Origin: Pelagophyceae sp. CCMP2097
Taxonomy: Eukaryota > Sar > Pelagophyceae
Direction of reading: 5' to 3'
Length of the DNA stretch: 38,899 bases
Assembly (NCBI GenBank): GCA_026770575.1
Contig: MU657179.1
Location: 320,992 to 359,890, forward strand
The translations under genes were made by a program, and so were the position numbers. Under the pieces are notes generated by a model. That model was not told the origin of the DNA, did not search any database, and was given only the letters and a program-made list of their open reading frames with translations. This document shows, one piece after another, positions 31,431 through 38,899 of this stretch. Positions within the stretch are counted from its first letter, which is position 1; every line of letters starts with the position of its first letter.

Positions 31431-32803
31431 ATGCGGCCACGCGCGTCGTGCGTCGTGCTGGTCGTGTTGGCCCGGTGCGCCGCGTTGGCGCCGCTGCAGA
31501 CGCGGCGGCTCGTCCTCGATTCGACGGTGGCGGCGGTCGGTGCGGTGGTGACGGCGCGGCCCGATTCCGCCAACGCGGCGCGCGGCGTGCGTCCTGCGCA
31601 TGCTCTCGGTCTTTCGGTCTTCGGTCGATCATTCGCTCCGTCCTTTCGTCGTATATCGTCCTTAGGCGGCGGAGCTAGATGCGGAGTACTACATCAAATC
31701 TCTCTTCAAAACCGACAAGCGAGACGTCTTCGACCTGCGCGCCCCGTCGTTGATGATCGAGCAGCTCCCGTCGAGGACCATCGATGCCGTCTTCGCCGGC
31801 GAGCTGTCGCGAAGAGTCGCGAAGCAGATCGCTGCTTTCGCAACCGACACGCAGACGGGCGCCGCTTCCCCCCACGTCGCCGCTGAGCTCGACGCGCTGC
31901 GTTTGTCAGAGCTTGCGGCGTTTAGCAAGACCGGCAACATAACGCTCGGCGAGTCGACGGGGAGTGCCTTTGAATGCTTCTGCCTCTACCTCCTTGCGGA
32001 CAAAAGCATCACGACCAAGCCGAGCCGCGTGCGTCCTCTGCAAAGGGCAGACCGCGTGTCGCACGCCTTGCGTAGCTCGCCTTTGGCGTGGCGCTGGGCT
32101 CCGAGCTCCTGTGCACGCTGCGGCGACCGACGGCCGACGTCGTTAAGGGCGCCGTTACCTCGTGCGTCTCGCTGCCTCGTATGCCGCGCGCCCCGACGCT
32201 GCGACAGGTCGTCGCTGCTGCGCGGCGCCGAGGCCATCCTATCGCTCTGGCGCGCCCGCGGCTGGATCGGTAAAGAGTCCGCGGTGCGCGAATTCAGCTG
32301 GTTGGCCATTCGTTCGCCGCCGTTGCGGACTCAATGGCGTATAGGTGCGCTATGGAGACGGCGACGACGACGACGACGACGACCCGGCGCTCTTCCCGCG
32401 GCCGCTCCGCGTCGAGCTCGCAAAGGACGTGCGTGGCGGCCCTCGCGCCGCGCGCGACGCCCCGCGTGACGCGACGCGACGTCCCGCGCGACGCGATTCC
32501 CAGGTGCCAGCACGCGCGACGACGGAACTGGAGCGCCGCGGTGTTCTCTGGCACCCCGACTTCGTCGGCCTCTCGCTCGCGGCGTGACACCCCGTGCCGG
32601 TGATGGGCACGAAACCGGGACCGGCATCCGTCGTAGAAAGACGGTGGCCAGAGCAATGTAGGAATCGCCACGCTAGGTATTTCCGCGATTGCGGCCTCGA
32701 GAATACGCGCTTCGACGAGTTCCTCCTCGACGACACGTACCGCACCGACCCGCGCGCGTTTGTCGCTTCGACGACGCTCCTCTTGTTTCCACTTTCGCAA
32801 TGA
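31431..32803 (+). CDS. Unknown protein, probably plastid or thylakoid lumen, 323 aa, seven exons
   Basis: Exons 31431-31586, 31666-32028, 32076-32161, 32208-32283, 32345-32428, 32504-32583 and 32677-32803 all join in phase with GT donors (GTGCGT, GTGCGC, GTGACA). The N-terminus has a signal peptide (SCVVLVVLARCAALA) and then a twin-Arg plus hydrophobic stretch (RRLVLDSTVAAVGAVV) ending near SANA, which looks like a thylakoid-lumen signal. The mature part includes EYYIKSLFKTDKRDVFDLR, AGELSRRVAKQIAAF, LAFGVALGSELLCTLRR, a run of seven Asp after YGDG, and FRDCGLENTRFDEFLLDD. I do not recognise the family. It follows POR on the same strand after 254 bp. The run of consistent splice phases makes the gene itself credible. 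Confidence 0.65.
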
Positions 32804-33120
32804 CGTAAGATTCAGGAAGCGCCAAACCGATGCGCCGGCAGAGGCTTGCGGCGTGCTCGGAGAGTGGACCAGGAGAGTGGAGAGGGCGTACAAGGGCCGT
32901 ATAGGCGGGCGGTGTGTGTTTATGCTTGGGCAAGATACCGTGTGGCCCCTAGTGCTGGCCCCTAGTGAAAATGCAAACCCTTTTGGAACGACACACCTTT
33001 TTGGTAGGAAGCCTCGCACGGCCCACGAAAAGGCGCCCGTCGGCGGCGCCCGTCGCGGCCCGGAGGCGGCTGGGGCCGTAGAGGTCTGGGTTGCCGCGTT
33101 GTGCTCCGTAATACGGTCGC
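32804..33120. other. Gap with a short direct repeat
   Basis: No gene is supported. GGCCCCTAGTG is duplicated at about 32943-32966. The region is the 3' flank of the unknown plastid-type gene. Confidence 0.4.
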
Positions 33121-33339
33121 ATGGACTTGGAGCTCGGGCCGCCGGCGAGCGGGCCGCCTGCGCTCGACTCGCCAGGGCTCTGCCAGCCCGAGGCGCTGGC
33201 CATCCTGGAGGTCCGCGCCGTCGAGGCCGCACCTCTCGACGCGGTCGACGCCTGCGCCGAAGCGCGGCCGCTACCGCAACTCGCGGGCGCCGTTGCCGTG
33301 GCACGGCCGCCGCGGCGGTCCTTCCGAGGCGCCGCGCGA

Positions 33340-33465
33340 AAGGTCGCCGCGGACCGCCGCCTCGCCGGCGACGCGGGTTTCCTCGGCCTCGTCCGCCAGG
33401 CAAAGGTCGCCGCGGACCGCCGCCTCGCCGGCGACGCGGGCTTCCTCGGCCTCGTCCGCCAGGCA
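33340..33465. repeat. 63-bp tandem duplication
   Basis: The unit beginning AAGGTCGCCGCGGACCG occurs at 33340-33402 and 33403-33465 with one or two differences, and is followed by shorter partial copies of its end. If translated it encodes a 21-residue unit containing AADRRLAGDAGFLGLV. Confidence 0.88.
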
Positions 33466-33533
33466 AGCCGCGTCGGCCTCGTCCGCCAAGCAAGCCGCGT
33501 AGACCAAGCCGCGTCTTTGGCCCTTGGTGGCGG

Positions 33534-33621
33534 TCCTATACGGACCCAATACAGACCCTATACGGACCCTATACGGACCCTATACGGACCCTATACGGAC
33601 CCTATACGGACCCTATATGGA
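33534..33621. repeat. 11-bp tandem repeat, eight units
   Basis: CCCTATACGGA is repeated with near perfection; unit 2 (CCCAATACAGA) and unit 8 (CCCTATATGGA) diverge. All three plus-strand frames stay open through it and encode the same periodic peptide (YTDPIRTLYGP). It ends about 50 bp before the channel ATG. Confidence 0.92.
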
Positions 33622-33668
33622 GACTCCGGCCATCACGATGAGGCACGTAGGTCACGCTGGGCCCGCGC

Positions 33669-36629
33669 ATGTCGTCGGGCTTGGCGGGCGCGTCGGCGCG
33701 CGTCGGCCCGGCGCTGGTCAAGGCTTCGAAGTGGGCCAAGCTCAAGACGGCCTCCGGCGGCCCTTCGGGCATGAAGGTCGCGGCGCGGCAGATGAAGGGC
33801 AAGGAGGCAGCCGACGTCGTCGGCCTCTGGCAAAAGGCGGCCAAGGTCTCATTGGCGGCTCCGCGGCCGCTGGCTCAAGTTTTGATGTCTTCGCAAACGT
33901 ACGAGAAGCTCGTCGAGTCTCGAAAGCAATCAAGAGATCACGAGACGATGGTCCACGACTTTAAGCTGCGCACGGCTTCAAACTTCCAGCAAGGAGACGC
34001 CATGTGGATCATCAAGGCCCTTTCCTCGCCAAGACTCGTCCGCCTCGTCGCACCGCGCCACCGCAAAAACGCGTCGGGGTGGTCCCACGCCGCGCGCATC
34101 GCGCTGCTCCTCGCGACGCTTGCCGAGGAGCAGGGCGCTCTGCCGCGCGACGCCGACGAGGCGCCGCGTTTGAGGGAGGAGCACGTGCTCTCGTTTTTAA
34201 GAAAGACGGCCCCGGCCCTCGTCTCCGACGTCTCCGACCACCGCGGCGTCGCCGACGAACTCTTCGCTTTGAAGGCGCTCCTCGAGGCGACGCACGCGGC
34301 CGAGCCGCATCTGCTCTTTGCGTGTGCCGACGCACGGGACGCCGAACAGTCGGTCCGCGATCTTTCTCTCGCCGAGCGCGAATTCGGCTGGCGCAGAGCC
34401 GTCGGCGCGTGCATGTCGGCGCACTGGAAGCGCGGCGGCGCGGGCGGGACGCGCGACCCGGCGTCGGCGTCGTGGTTAGACGCTTCAGTGCTCGACCCCG
34501 ACTCGGCAACCGCCACTTTATGGGCCTTATTTGTCTTCGCCGTCGTCGGCCTCCAGGTCATCGCAGTGCCGCAGGCCTGGTCCTTTCGGACGTGGGAAGC
34601 CTGGCGTTTTGTTTTCTGGGCGACGGACGCCGTCTTTGTTGGAGATATCTTTGTCCAGCTCAAGACTGCTTTTGCCTACGACGTCGAAGCAAACGAAGAC
34701 GGCGGCGATGCACCGTCGCCGCCGGACACGTCTTCACCGCGGCCGAATGACGACGGCCGGTCGCGGCGGACGGTGGAGTGGGACCGTGGTCGAATCTTTC
34801 AGAATTACGTGAAATGTTGTTTCGTCGTCGACGTATTGGCGTTGGTGCCGCTGGCCCTCGCATTGGCGCGCCACTTCTCCACCGCAAAGTGGCGCGTGCC
34901 CGTGGCGGTGGCGGCTTTACGCCTCGTCAAAACATTAAAGGTTTTAAGACCGTTCCAGGCCGACGGCGGCGCGTCGAGGCGAAGGCGGAAACGGCTCCGG
35001 TTCCTTCAGAGGAGCGAGTACGGCAACATCGGCCTGCTCCTCGTCTTTCTCGTGGTGGCGATGCACTTCATCGCCTGCTCCTGGCACGTCGTCACGGACC
35101 GCCGGCACTGGACGACGCGGTACGAAGCGTATTCCGACCACGCGATCAAGTACAAGAATGTACCGGCGAGGTGGCTCTACGTCATGGCGTTGTACGAGTC
35201 CGTCTTGATCTTGATGGGCGAGGAAGTCTCCGTGAAGAGAGACGGCGAGGTGTTATTTGTCATCATCTCCGTGATCCTGTGCGCCGTGGTCCTCGCTTTA
35301 GTCTTCGGCCAGGTCGGCATCCTGATCGCGACACGATCGGAACGGCCTTTAGCCTTTCAAAAACGCATGGCCCAGCTCCAATCAGCCATGCAGCACGGCG
35401 GCCTGCCCAGAGTGCTGCAACATAGGATTTCTGCGTATTACGCCTATCTCTGGACGGAGCACAAGACTCTAGACGGTCGAGGGCGTTCGAGGATCGCCGC
35501 GTTCCTTCCCGAACTCAGCCCGAACCTCGCTCGAGAGGTCCGCGTGTTTTGGTGCCGGGATATGGTCCTCAACGTCCCTTTCTTCAAGCTCTGCCCGCCT
35601 CAAGTGGTGCACCAACTTTTAAGGGACATCGTCGTGGAGTTTTACATGCCCGACGACTACATCGTCGTCGTTGGGGAAATGGGCCACGAAATGTTCTTCA
35701 TCAAAGCAGGCACGGTGGACGTGTTTCGAACCGGCGAGGCGGACGTCCCACCGTCCCCAACGAAGAGGAATTCGCTGCACCGGACCTCGCTGACGTTTTC
35801 GGCCGGCCGCCGCGCCTCGCTCCACCCCCTCGGCGGCCGCAAGGGCTCAATGCTCGGCCGCCTCCGCGCGCAGACTTCCCGCTTTTCAGAGGCGCCCGTC
35901 TTCCCCTCTGTTGGTCAAGGCGACGGCGACGCAAAGGCGTCGGCCGAGGCGTCGAAGACCCGGCGCGCGTCGGTCCACGGCGGCGCCGGCCCGCGGCGCT
36001 CGTCGTCGAACATGCGCGGACCGGCGCCGCAACGAATTCGAGACGGCCGTCGATTTGAGACCTTTCGAAAGCATCTGGAGGAGCGCCTGTCTAGGTTGGC
36101 GGCGCGCAGCAGGGCGCCGTCACTGTCGCGCAGCTCCAAGCCGGCGGCGCCGCCCGTGCTGGCGAAGACCGTGCAGGCGCCGACTCGGCGCGCGGAGCCG
36201 ACTCGGCGCGTGGAGCGCGAGCAAATCGTGTGTTCGCTCCACGCGGGCGCCTACTTTGGCGACGTCGCCCTGCTGGCGCGGTGCCGCAGGACGGCGACGG
36301 TCAAGGCGCGGACGTTTGTCACGTGTGCGGTGGTGAAGCGCGTGGATATGGAGGCGGCTTTAAAAGATTTCCCGTCTGTTTGGGAAAAGTCTTTAGCCAC
36401 CCTCCGCGCAAAGTACGGCGATGCTGTCCAGCAAGGGCGGCAGACCATAAACGTCAAGTCGGCCTTGGACCAAGCCGCCGACACCGCCTCCGGCGCCGCC
36501 GCGGCCGCCGCGTCCGACGCCGCGGACCGCGTCGCGTCGCTCGAGCTCAAGCTACAGCAGCTCGACGCAGACCTCCCGCAGCGCATCGCCGCGCTCATCG
36601 ACAATTGCTTCAACGCCGCGCCCGCGTAG
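33669..36629 (+). CDS. Cyclic-nucleotide-gated cation channel, 986 aa
   Basis: A single uninterrupted exon. Six membrane helices are visible: S1 TLWALFVFAVVGLQVIAV, S2 FVFWATDAVFVGDIFVQL, S3 CCFVVDVLALVPLALAL, S4 ALRLVKTLKVLRPF with spaced basic residues, S5 IGLLLVFLVVAMHFIACSW, S6 FVIISVILCAVVLALVFG. The pore reads LILMGEEVSV, matching the GE of animal CNG filters rather than the GYG of potassium channels, so a weakly selective cation channel is inferred. The C-linker (ISAYYAYLWTEHKTLDG) and a cyclic-nucleotide-binding domain follow. Its phosphate cassette (YFGDVALLARCRRTATV) keeps Gly-Asp and Arg-Thr-Ala. About 130 basic, Ser-rich residues split this domain after IKAGTVDVFRTG. The N-terminal ~280 residues are unassigned, and a short coiled coil ends the protein. 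Confidence 0.85.
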   Translation: MSSGLAGASARVGPALVKASKWAKLKTASGGPSGMKVAARQMKGKEAADVVGLWQKAAKVSLAAPRPLAQVLMSSQTYEKLVESRKQSRDHETMVHDFKLRTASNFQQGDAMWIIKALSSPRLVRLVAPRHRKNASGWSHAARIALLLATLAEEQGALPRDADEAPRLREEHVLSFLRKTAPALVSDVSDHRGVADELFALKALLEATHAAEPHLLFACADARDAEQSVRDLSLAEREFGWRRAVGACMSAHWKRGGAGGTRDPASASWLDASVLDPDSATATLWALFVFAVVGLQVIAVPQAWSFRTWEAWRFVFWATDAVFVGDIFVQLKTAFAYDVEANEDGGDAPSPPDTSSPRPNDDGRSRRTVEWDRGRIFQNYVKCCFVVDVLALVPLALALARHFSTAKWRVPVAVAALRLVKTLKVLRPFQADGGASRRRRKRLRFLQRSEYGNIGLLLVFLVVAMHFIACSWHVVTDRRHWTTRYEAYSDHAIKYKNVPARWLYVMALYESVLILMGEEVSVKRDGEVLFVIISVILCAVVLALVFGQVGILIATRSERPLAFQKRMAQLQSAMQHGGLPRVLQHRISAYYAYLWTEHKTLDGRGRSRIAAFLPELSPNLAREVRVFWCRDMVLNVPFFKLCPPQVVHQLLRDIVVEFYMPDDYIVVVGEMGHEMFFIKAGTVDVFRTGEADVPPSPTKRNSLHRTSLTFSAGRRASLHPLGGRKGSMLGRLRAQTSRFSEAPVFPSVGQGDGDAKASAEASKTRRASVHGGAGPRRSSSNMRGPAPQRIRDGRRFETFRKHLEERLSRLAARSRAPSLSRSSKPAAPPVLAKTVQAPTRRAEPTRRVEREQIVCSLHAGAYFGDVALLARCRRTATVKARTFVTCAVVKRVDMEAALKDFPSVWEKSLATLRAKYGDAVQQGRQTINVKSALDQAADTASGAAAAAASDAADRVASLELKLQQLDADLPQRIAALIDNCFNAAPA

Positions 36630-36649
36630 ACACGGAGACCGTCCCAAAA

Positions 36650-36733
36650 GATAGGATTCCTCCCTCGCCTGCGAGTCCCCGTATGGTCAATAACTTGGAT
36701 TAGATTCAGGCGAGTGAGGATTTCCTACCACTA
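36650..36733. repeat. Imperfect inverted repeat after the CNG channel
   Basis: GGATTCCTCCCTCGCCTG (36654-36671) pairs imperfectly with CAGGCGAGTGAGGATTTCC (36707-36725). It could be a hairpin in the channel's 3' region or the end of a transposable element: GATAGGATTCCT at 36650-36661 also has an exact inverted copy at 37402-37413, beyond two inserted elements. Confidence 0.6.
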
Positions 36734-36741
36734 CAATTGTA

Positions 36742-37230
36742 CAGTGCGAATGTGAGAGTAAGATAATGGCCAAAGGCAACCCGCAAGCAAGCAAGCAGCA
36801 AGCAACCCGTTGCCTTTTTTCTTCTTAAAACTTAAGCGAATCGACAGTGCCTGTCGCCTTTGCCTTCTTAAAATATAAGATAATCGGCCTTGGGGGCTGT
36901 CCTCAGCCGTCCATGGGCTTCGTCGCAGCTGGTAAAAAAGTCGCTGAATCTCGTGGTTTAGCGAAGATTTTCACGTGGACGACGCTTTCGCTGCACCGTG
37001 CATCAAGGGGTGACCACAGAAGGGACCGTAAGCGTGGTTTATCGCATATGCGTCGGGTAGCAGCGGCGGCAGCCGGGGGGTGCGGGGCTACGGTTGGTCC
37101 CGGAGGTCGACGATGACGAAAAAGTCGGCCCGCCAGCGACTTTCGCCTTCTTAAAAAAATAAGCGACTGGCGGCAGAGACCGCCTTTGCCTTTAGATAAA
37201 ATCCATTATCTTACTCTCACATTCGCACTG
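36742..37230. mobile_element. MITE, 489 bp, perfect 28-bp terminal inverted repeats, TA target site
   Basis: CAGTGCGAATGTGAGAGTAA... at 36742-36769 has an exact inverted copy at 37203-37230. TA flanks both sides (36740-36741 and 37231-37232). TIRs starting CAGT and a TA duplication are the marks of Tc1/mariner-type elements. No transposase frame lies inside. Subterminal GCCTTCTTAAAA-ATAAG motifs occur three times in the interior. Confidence 0.85.
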
Positions 37231-37240
37231 TATCCGGATA

Positions 37241-37400
37241 TGTGGCTGGGGAGAATAGAAAACCGGATTTGTCAGGCCGAAAAGACCCCCAGTCAAATCC
37301 CCTCTGTTGCGCGCAAATGCAATTAGAATGGTCGTTAACGCCCTATGAAAAAAGTTTTTTGTGCGTCAATAAGGGCGGTCTTCTATTCTCCCCAGCCACA
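37241..37400. mobile_element. Short MITE, 160 bp, 25-bp terminal inverted repeats, TA target site
   Basis: TGTGGCTGGGGAGAATAGAA... at 37241-37265 and its inverted copy at 37376-37400 differ at one base. TA flanks both ends (37239-37240 and 37401-37402). The interior is 110 bp with no coding capacity. A further copy of one end lies at 38228-38252. Confidence 0.85.
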
Positions 37401-37430
37401 TAGGAATCCTATCAGCTTACAATTGTATTA

Positions 37431-38217
37431 CTGGACGACTCAGCCAACTTCCCGGTTTGCACCACACGGGAAAACCCACTTTCGGTTTCGCTGTTCCGTT
37501 TCTGTGGGCGGGAAATATTTTAAAATTTATGGACTTTTTCAATATTTCCAAAAACGTCACTCAATAATTTAAATACAGCAATTTCGTGTGAAAATCAAGA
37601 GATTTGACTCTATTTCGTATGAAAATCAAGGTTGTTGCTTCCATTTCAGCTGAAATGGAGCCCAGAATCTACGATTTTCGGCGGGAAGTCGGAACTTTTG
37701 GTGTGCTCAAACTGCGAGGGGTTAAGAGTGGGATTTTCGTACTTTTTGATTTCCCCGCTTTTTGTTTTCGTACTTCGATTTTTGGCCGGGTTACCCCAGT
37801 GGGGGGCTCAGCCAACTTCCCAGTTTTCACTACGCGGGGAACCCTTATAATTTTTCGTGGTACGATTTCTGTCGGCGGGAAATATTTAAAAATTTATGGA
37901 CTTTTTCAAAATTTCCAGATCCTCACTCAAAAATTTCAATCCAGCAATTTCATGTGAAAATCAGGGTTTTGGGCTCCATTTCATGTGAAAATCAAGGTTA
38001 TTTTCTCCAAATCAGCTGGAGTGGAGCCCAAATCCACGATTTTCGGCGGGAAGTCTGATCTTTTGGTGTTGAGGTTCAGCCTTCGGGATTTTCGTACTTG
38101 CTGATTTTCCCCTTTATTTTTTTCCGACTTCGATTTTTGGCGCGGGGAATTGGCGATTCGGGAAAATGGCTGAGCCCCCCAGTAATGGACTTTTGGGAAG
38201 TTGGCTGAGTCGTCCAG
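37431..38217. mobile_element. Composite inverted-repeat element, 787 bp, with internal duplication
   Basis: CTGGACGACTCAGCCAACTTCCC (23 bp) at 37431-37453 has a perfect inverted copy at 38195-38217, and TA flanks both sides. The interior is AT-rich and consists of two diverged direct copies of about 360 bp, roughly 37440-37800 and 37805-38165, sharing CGGGAAATATTT-AAAATTTATGG, GTGAAAATCA and ACGATTTTCGGCGGGAAGT. The second copy has its own inverted ends (TGGGGGGCTCAGCCA at 37800 and its complement at 38167), so one related element may have inserted into another. No transposase is visible. Confidence 0.8.
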
Positions 38218-38227
38218 TAACCCGAAA

Positions 38228-38252
38228 TGTGGCTGGGGAGAATAGAAGACCG
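38228..38252. repeat. Solo end of the 160-bp MITE family
   Basis: The 25-bp terminal sequence of the element at 37241 recurs here and the match continues (CCGGATT-GTCAGGCC) for about 15 bp. It is preceded by AA rather than TA, and no partner end is visible, so it is a relic or internally deleted copy. Confidence 0.8.
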
Positions 38253-38568
38253 GATTAGTCAGGCCCCTGAGATTTTGGAGATAAGAAGCGCATTCGAACG
38301 AGGAGCTCGAGCTCTCGCTCGTCGTTCAATCGGCGCATCGAAAGGCGGCGTGGTCGCTACGTGGTGCCGCTGGGGAAGATAGAAAAGAGTTGCTCTGCAG
38401 CTTTGTTCTGCCCGCGTTTGAAATGAGCGCAAGCCCCGGGCGGCAGCAAGGCCCCCTGGGGGTGGCCGGCGCGATGACCGACGTGCCCGACGTGTCGGAC
38501 CAGGTGCGAGCGCCACCGATCTGCATGGGAGTCGCACACTGCACTCCGGTCTATAAATCAACACCCTC
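38253..38568. other. Region between the MITE cluster and the transposon-type fragment
   Basis: No supported gene. GCTGGGGAAGATAGAAAAG at about 38370 is a diverged echo of the 160-bp MITE end. GTCTATAAATCAAC near 38549 contains a TATAAA motif just upstream of the following coding fragment. Confidence 0.35.
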
Positions 38569-38899
38569 ATGCCTCAGGTGCCGCAGGCGTCGGTGATGTG
38601 CGTGAACCACTACATGGACAACTGCTCCGGCACGAACAAGTCGAAGTTCATGGTCGGCGGCCTCGGGCTCCTGGTGCCGATGGGCCACCTGGCTGCCATC
38701 CGCCTCAAGTTCATGATCACGGGCCACACGAAGTTCGAGTCCGACGTCGTTGCGCAGAAGACTGCTGGGCGCTTTAACGCAAACGACCGCTTCGGGACTG
38801 GTCAGTAACCCCTCGGCGCGCAACGCCACGGTCTGCCTCAAGCCGTCGACCGTCGTCGGCGACAATGGTGCCATCCGAAGGTCGAAAAAGTTTGAATCG
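38569..38899 (+). CDS. Transposon-type protein fragment (RNase H-like, DUF7869-like), truncated at right edge
   Basis: From about 38569 the plus strand reads HYMDNCSGTNKSKFMVGGL, then LAAIRLKFMITGHTKFESD. D-N-C-x-G-x-N-K and F-M-x-x-G-H-T-K are landmark motifs of a domain found in many eukaryotic DNA transposons, where the Asp belongs to an RNase H-like catalytic core. The frame stops at 38808 after RFGTG; GTCAGTAACC at that point may be an intron donor. Another frame further on (ARNATVCLKPSTVVGDNG) also reads like protein up to the edge. The N-terminal part and true start are not resolved. It could be a domesticated gene or an element adjoining the MITE cluster. Confidence 0.5.

Larger units (their letters stand above)
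33121..33668 (+). other. Repeat-rich open stretch upstream of the CNG channel, possible 5' exon
   Basis: An ATG at 33121 opens MDLELGPPASGPPALDS and an Ala/Arg-rich segment containing a 63-bp tandem duplication and then the 11-bp array. ACGTAG at 33645-33650 could be an acceptor leading into VTLGPRMSSG, which would extend the channel N-terminus in frame. I found no convincing donor in the right phase. It may be a first exon, a 5' leader, or non-coding DNA. Confidence 0.35.

Noticed and set aside
33534..33621. CRISPR-like array
   Set aside because: Units are 11 bp in direct tandem with no spacers, in a eukaryotic context.
33512..33964. Separate small gene encoding the TDPIRTLYG repeat
   Set aside because: The openness is a property of the 11-bp repeat in every frame, and the rest of the frame is out of phase with the channel.

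Overview
This is eukaryotic nuclear DNA, probably from a marine microalga with a secondary red-type plastid. Genes are very GC-rich and split by many short introns, mostly 40-200 nt, that usually start GTGAG or GTGCG and nearly always end in TAG. Four proteins start with a signal peptide followed by a presumed plastid transit stretch; three of them have a Phe next to the predicted cleavage site (ASAF, DAF, TAF), the motif known from stramenopile, cryptophyte and haptophyte plastid targeting. A pelagophyte (Aureococcus or Pelagomonas type) fits best, but that is inference and a haptophyte is not excluded. Exon joins below were done by eye from reading frame, splice dinucleotides and family knowledge.

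Layout. 1-2.1 kb: an unrecognised gene cut by the left edge, a GC-rich gap, and an unrecognised 210-aa gene. 2.6-7.0 kb: TAF2, a TFIID subunit, head to head with a small four-helix membrane protein of COPI-associated/TVP15 type. 8-9.6 kb: a membrane-anchored 2-oxoglutarate oxygenase-like gene whose upstream side carries the arms of a possible 0.9-kb transposable element. 10.5-11.5 kb: an intronless, probably plastid-targeted Deg/HtrA protease fused to a ClpS N-degron adaptor, the most unusual gene in the window. 12.3-14.5 kb: a PDK1-type kinase with two PH domains. 14.6-17.1 kb: an EF-hand/coiled-coil protein and a GT8-like glycosyltransferase. 17.3-18.2 kb: a WD40 reading frame broken by two TGA codons. 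18.5-22.2 kb: an ABCF ATPase. 23-28.9 kb: an extended plastid ferredoxin-like protein, a type II glycosyltransferase, a membrane sulfotransferase and a glutathionyl-hydroquinone reductase. 29.2-32.8 kb: light-dependent protochlorophyllide reductase (POR) and a probable plastid or lumen protein of unknown function. 33.1-36.6 kb: a cyclic-nucleotide-gated cation channel. 36.6-38.9 kb: an AT-rich cluster of TA-flanked inverted-repeat elements next to a transposon-type coding fragment.

Functional themes. There is no operon. Plastid function is represented by POR, the ferredoxin-like protein, the Deg-ClpS fusion and the lumen candidate. Glycosyltransferases, the sulfotransferase, the oxygenase and the COPI-associated-like protein point to secretory-pathway glycan work. 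PDK1, the EF-hand protein and the CNG channel are signalling proteins. TAF2 and ABCF are transcription and translation genes. Several introns or leaders hold short tandem repeats rich in TATAG or TATAC.
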